Source of the DNA: DASPOJ01 sp049790315
Lineage (GTDB): Bacteria; Acidobacteriota; Terriglobia; Acidiferrales; UBA7541
NCBI GenBank assembly: GCA_049790315.1
Contig: JBAQYV010000125.1
Location: 1-24,176, forward strand
DNA: 24,176 nucleotides
Direction of reading: 5' to 3'
Positions 22,469 to 24,176 of the stretch are shown here, in pieces. The position numbers and the translations under genes are program-made. A model generated the notes under the pieces. It searched no databases and had not been told where the DNA came from. It saw nothing but the letters and a program-made list of their open reading frames with translations. Numbering within the stretch: the first letter of the stretch is position 1; every line of letters starts with the position of its first letter.

Positions 22469-22497
22469 GTTGACCTCTGTACCCTAAAAGGGTACAA
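22469..22497 (+). promoter_or_regulatory. Sigma70-type promoter of the MNT-HEPN pair
   Basis: TTGACC (22469-22474), a 17-base spacer and TACAAT (22492-22497) give one mismatch per hexamer. The predicted start of transcription, about 22504, is only about five bases before the ATG at 22509, and no ribosome site exists, so the mRNA is probably leaderless. Confidence 0.8.
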
Positions 22498-22517
22498 TCG
22501 ACCCCGCAATGGGTACA
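22477..22517. promoter_or_regulatory. Putative autoregulatory operator (three half-sites)
   Basis: TGTACCC (22477-22483), spacer TAAAA, GGGTACA (22489-22495) form a perfect palindrome covering the promoter spacer and the -10 edge. A third GGGTACA at 22511-22517 overlaps the start codon. A protein bound here would block RNA polymerase. The HTH domain of the first gene is the natural candidate. Confidence 0.65.
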
Positions 22518-23105
22518 GCAAGCACATTATCGAACACATTGTTCGGACGCACCCGAGGGGCCGTACTCTCCATCTTATACGGCCATGTCGGAGAATCGTT
22601 CTATCTCCGTCAGCTTGCCCGCGATACCGACATAGCTCTCGGGCCTGTTCAACGCGAGATACGACAACTGGTTGATGCTGGGCTCGTTGCGAGAAAGATC
22701 GTTGGGGCTCAGACGCTCTACAGCGCCAATCAACAAAGTCCGGTCTTTGCGGAGATCAAAAATTTGGTCACCAAGACAGTCGGAATGCATGGCGTTCTAT
22801 ATGAGGCGCTCGATCCGTTGCGGAAGAAAATCAATCTTGCGTTCGTCTACGGTTCTGTAGCGCGGTCAGGTGAGGCGGAACACAGTGACGTTGATCTGAT
22901 GGTTGTGGGCAAAGTCGATTTCAGTGCCGTGGTATCCAAGCTAGCCGACGCGCAAAGAACCCTGAATCGCGAAATCAATCCAACTGTGTATTCCGTAAAA
23001 GAGTTCCGCGGCAAGGTGCGTGGCAACTTCCTCAAGAACGTGCTGGCCGAGAAAAAACTGTTCATCATTGGGGATGAAAATGTCCTTAGAGAATTGGGCC
23101 AATAA
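22509..23105 (+). CDS. HTH-nucleotidyltransferase (MNT domain) protein, putative antitoxin
   Basis: A 198-residue fusion. Residues about 15-75 form a winged-helix HTH (RGAVLSILYGHVGESFYLRQ, QREIRQLVDAGLVARK). Residues about 105-180 form a minimal nucleotidyltransferase with G115-S116 and D127-V-D129 (VYGSVARS, SDVDLMVVG). The tail NFLKNVLAEKKLFIIGDE is common in such proteins. In MNT-HEPN toxin-antitoxin pairs the MNT protein neutralises the HEPN partner, in characterised cases by AMPylating it. The HTH suggests that this protein also represses its own promoter, which carries a matching palindrome. It overlaps the HEPN gene by 26 bp. The role is inferred from family and arrangement. Confidence 0.85.
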   Translation: MGTASTLSNTLFGRTRGAVLSILYGHVGESFYLRQLARDTDIALGPVQREIRQLVDAGLVARKIVGAQTLYSANQQSPVFAEIKNLVTKTVGMHGVLYEALDPLRKKINLAFVYGSVARSGEAEHSDVDLMVVGKVDFSAVVSKLADAQRTLNREINPTVYSVKEFRGKVRGNFLKNVLAEKKLFIIGDENVLRELGQ

Positions 23106-23532
23106 CAGTTGGCTGGAGCGCCGCGATTCGGATGCCGAGGAGATTGCTCGGCTACTCGCGGTTGCGGATGGGCGGCTGGAGGACTACACCCGTGCGGTTG
23201 CAGGAAAGCTGTCCCCCGATGCCCAATTGGATCTAGCCTATGACGCAATTCGAGCTTCCGCTACAGCCGCACTGCGCGCCGCGGGATTCCGCACCGTAAG
23301 AGGCAACAACGAACATTACAGAACCATCGAGGCGCTAGAGTTTTCGATTGATCCAGAAAGGAAGATCGTGCCTACCCTTGATAAAATGCGCAAAAAGCGG
23401 AATATCGGCTCATATGATGATTTTGGGTTAGTCTCGCAGGGCGAAGCGGATCTCTGCGGGAAAATGGCGGTCCGTACTCGGAAGGAAGTCGAAAATTGGA
23501 TTCGTAAGAACCACGCTGACAAAATCCTCTGA
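23080..23532 (+). CDS. HEPN-type domain protein, putative toxin partner of the MNT protein
   Basis: A 150-residue all-helical protein. The ATG at 23080 (GGGG six bases upstream) is preferred over the frame extension to 23020; it overlaps the MNT gene by 26 bp. LAYDAIRASATAALRAAG fits the first long helix of HEPN domains, and MRKKRNIGSYDDFG (103-116) is in the place of the catalytic segment. It has R-N-x3-Y instead of the usual R-x4-6-H, a variant seen in some HEPN families whose members may bind rather than cut RNA. Whether it is an RNase toxin is therefore open. The arrangement, regulator first with overlap, is typical of toxin-antitoxin operons. Confidence 0.75.
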   Translation: MSLENWANNSWLERRDSDAEEIARLLAVADGRLEDYTRAVAGKLSPDAQLDLAYDAIRASATAALRAAGFRTVRGNNEHYRTIEALEFSIDPERKIVPTLDKMRKKRNIGSYDDFGLVSQGEADLCGKMAVRTRKEVENWIRKNHADKIL

Positions 23533-23617
23533 CGCGGCTCCCAGTAGCTAGTGACAGCTTTGCGATCGAGAGTCATGCTCGAATCTCGTCATATTCACGC
23601 AAGCACAAAATAAGGGA

Positions 23618-23663
23618 TGGCGCGCCCGGAGAGATTCGAACTCCCGACCCTCTGGTTCGAAGC
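23618..23663 (-). repeat. attachment-site copy within tRNA-Arg (46-bp direct repeat, proximal copy)
   Basis: Exact partner of 22166-22211, covering the anticodon loop to the 3' end. The two copies are 1,452 bp apart and define a mini-island that rebuilds the tRNA on insertion. Confidence 0.9.
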
Positions 23664-23694
23664 CAGATGCTCTATCCAGCTGAGCTACGGGCGC
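23618..23694 (-). tRNA. tRNA-Arg(TCG)
   Basis: A 77-nt cloverleaf folds perfectly. The acceptor stem pairs GCGCCCG with CGGGCGC, the D arm is GCTC/GAGC, the anticodon stem TCTGG/CCAGA, and loop CTTCGAA gives anticodon TCG (reads CGA). The T stem is GGGAG/CTCTC, the discriminator is G, and the CCA is encoded. It is the intact copy at an integration hotspot; its 3' half is duplicated at 22166-22211. Confidence 0.96.
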
Positions 23695-23805
23695 GAGGAC
23701 CAAATTTACATGATGTTGGCCGGGATAGCGGAGGAAATTTGGCGCGGGGGACCTCCTTGGCGTCGGGCTTTACGCTGGGGCGCGAGAGGCCCGTATCGAG
23801 ACAGG

Positions 23806-24060
23806 CTAGATCGGCCGGGCGGTCGAAAACATTCGTCTCAATTCGTCTCGGCCCTTGCCAGTCTTGAGCTCTCGCTCACGGCGCACGGCTTGCGCGCGCG
23901 TCGGATAATCTTCGCGAAATACGAGTTCCCATGGCCGGCCATGCTTTGTTGACACCGAGATTCCCGAATTGTGCTGCTCGAAACGGCGCGCCAAGTTCGA
24001 CGTGGAGCCAGTGTAGAGGAGGCCCGTGGCCTTGCTTCGGAGAACGTAAACGCTGAACAT
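23806..24060 (-). CDS. GIY-YIG domain protein (UPF0213/YhbQ-like)
   Basis: An 84-residue single-domain protein from the ATG at 24060, with a longer frame possible from 24096. It has the GIY-YIG pattern as VYVLRSKATGLLYTGSTSN, then LARRFEQHNSG with the conserved Arg and His, WELVFREDYPTRAQAVRRERELK with the catalytic-type Glu, and a basic tail. Members are small predicted endonucleases of uncertain role. In Acidobacteriota and relatives they often lie beside tRNA genes and other insertion points. Here the gene sits between the intact tRNA-Arg and a decayed tRNA copy, so it may belong to a mobile segment. No clear ribosome site precedes the start. Confidence 0.85.
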   Translation of the reverse strand: MFSVYVLRSKATGLLYTGSTSNLARRFEQHNSGISVSTKHGRPWELVFREDYPTRAQAVRRERELKTGKGRDELRRMFSTARPI

Positions 24061-24107
24061 TTTAAGGACGGCTCGTCCGCAAGCGCATCGCAGCATAGCG
24101 CGCTCGC

Positions 24108-24161
24108 CCTTCTGGTTCGAAGCGTCGCCGCGGCGACCTCTATCCAGATGAGCTACGGCAC
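24108..24161 (-). pseudogene. Decayed tRNA-Arg copy (tRNA pseudogene)
   Basis: The minus strand reads GTGCCGTAGCTCATCTGG then ATAGAG from 24161, close to the 5' half of the intact tRNA-Arg. A 14-bp perfect palindrome (GTCGCCGCGGCGAC, 24124-24137) replaces the 5' anticodon stem. Then GCTTCGAACCAGA returns to tRNA identity before homology fades. No T arm or 3' acceptor strand is present, so it cannot fold. The upstream bases GTAAATTT also match those upstream of the intact gene, so this is a duplicated locus, not a chance match. Confidence 0.75.
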
Positions 24162-24176
24162 GTGGATTAAATTTAC

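Overview
The window reads like soil Acidobacteriota DNA. This is an inference from style, not a database match. The signs are an LGGGGMGVVY-type Ser/Thr kinase, a PEP-CTERM protein, stand-alone receiver proteins, a Sec/Tat-exported plant-polysaccharide hydrolase set, high-GC codon use, and a GCCCC..GGGGC-type interspersed repeat.

Left part (1-6494), core metabolism and sulfur. The N-terminal part of a Ser/Thr kinase runs off the left edge. Next comes a tight minus-strand operon transcribed cysM, JAMM protease, CysO/MoaD-type sulfur carrier, MoeZ-type E1-rhodanese, CDGSH protein (4007 down to 774). It matches the mycobacterial CysM/Mec/CysO/MoeZ route to cysteine. The carrier has 13 residues after its Gly-Gly, so it looks like a pro-protein that the adjacent JAMM protease would mature. 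A small unknown gene, a glutaredoxin-like gene and a TSUP exporter/DUF1634 pair follow.

Middle part (6495-18809). A PEP-CTERM protein, a stand-alone receiver, a divergent receiver-like protein translationally coupled to an exported pilin-like-domain protein, a PL10 pectate lyase, a 23-unit 13-bp minisatellite, and a secreted protein with a possible broken zinc motif. Then peptide deformylase, a divergent GH95-like/GH29-like pair, inorganic pyrophosphatase and a small hydrophilic protein. The lyase and the two putative fucosidase-type enzymes suggest use of fucosylated plant or algal polysaccharide.

Right part (18810-24176), an accessory hotspot at tRNA-Arg(TCG). A 5'-truncated RHS gene ends in a variable C-terminal tip and is followed (TAAATG) by a four-helix membrane protein, a candidate immunity protein. 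That gene runs into a frameshifted fragment of a second RHS gene. The RHS frame stops exactly at a 46-bp perfect copy of the 3' half of the tRNA-Arg gene. The intact tRNA lies 1,452 bp away in the same orientation. The two copies bound an integrase-less mini-island holding an HTH-nucleotidyltransferase (MNT) gene overlapping a HEPN-type gene. The pair is driven by a near-consensus promoter with a TGTACCC/GGGTACA palindrome and an apparently leaderless start. Beyond the tRNA lie a GIY-YIG protein and a decayed second tRNA copy, so the locus seems to have taken repeated insertions.
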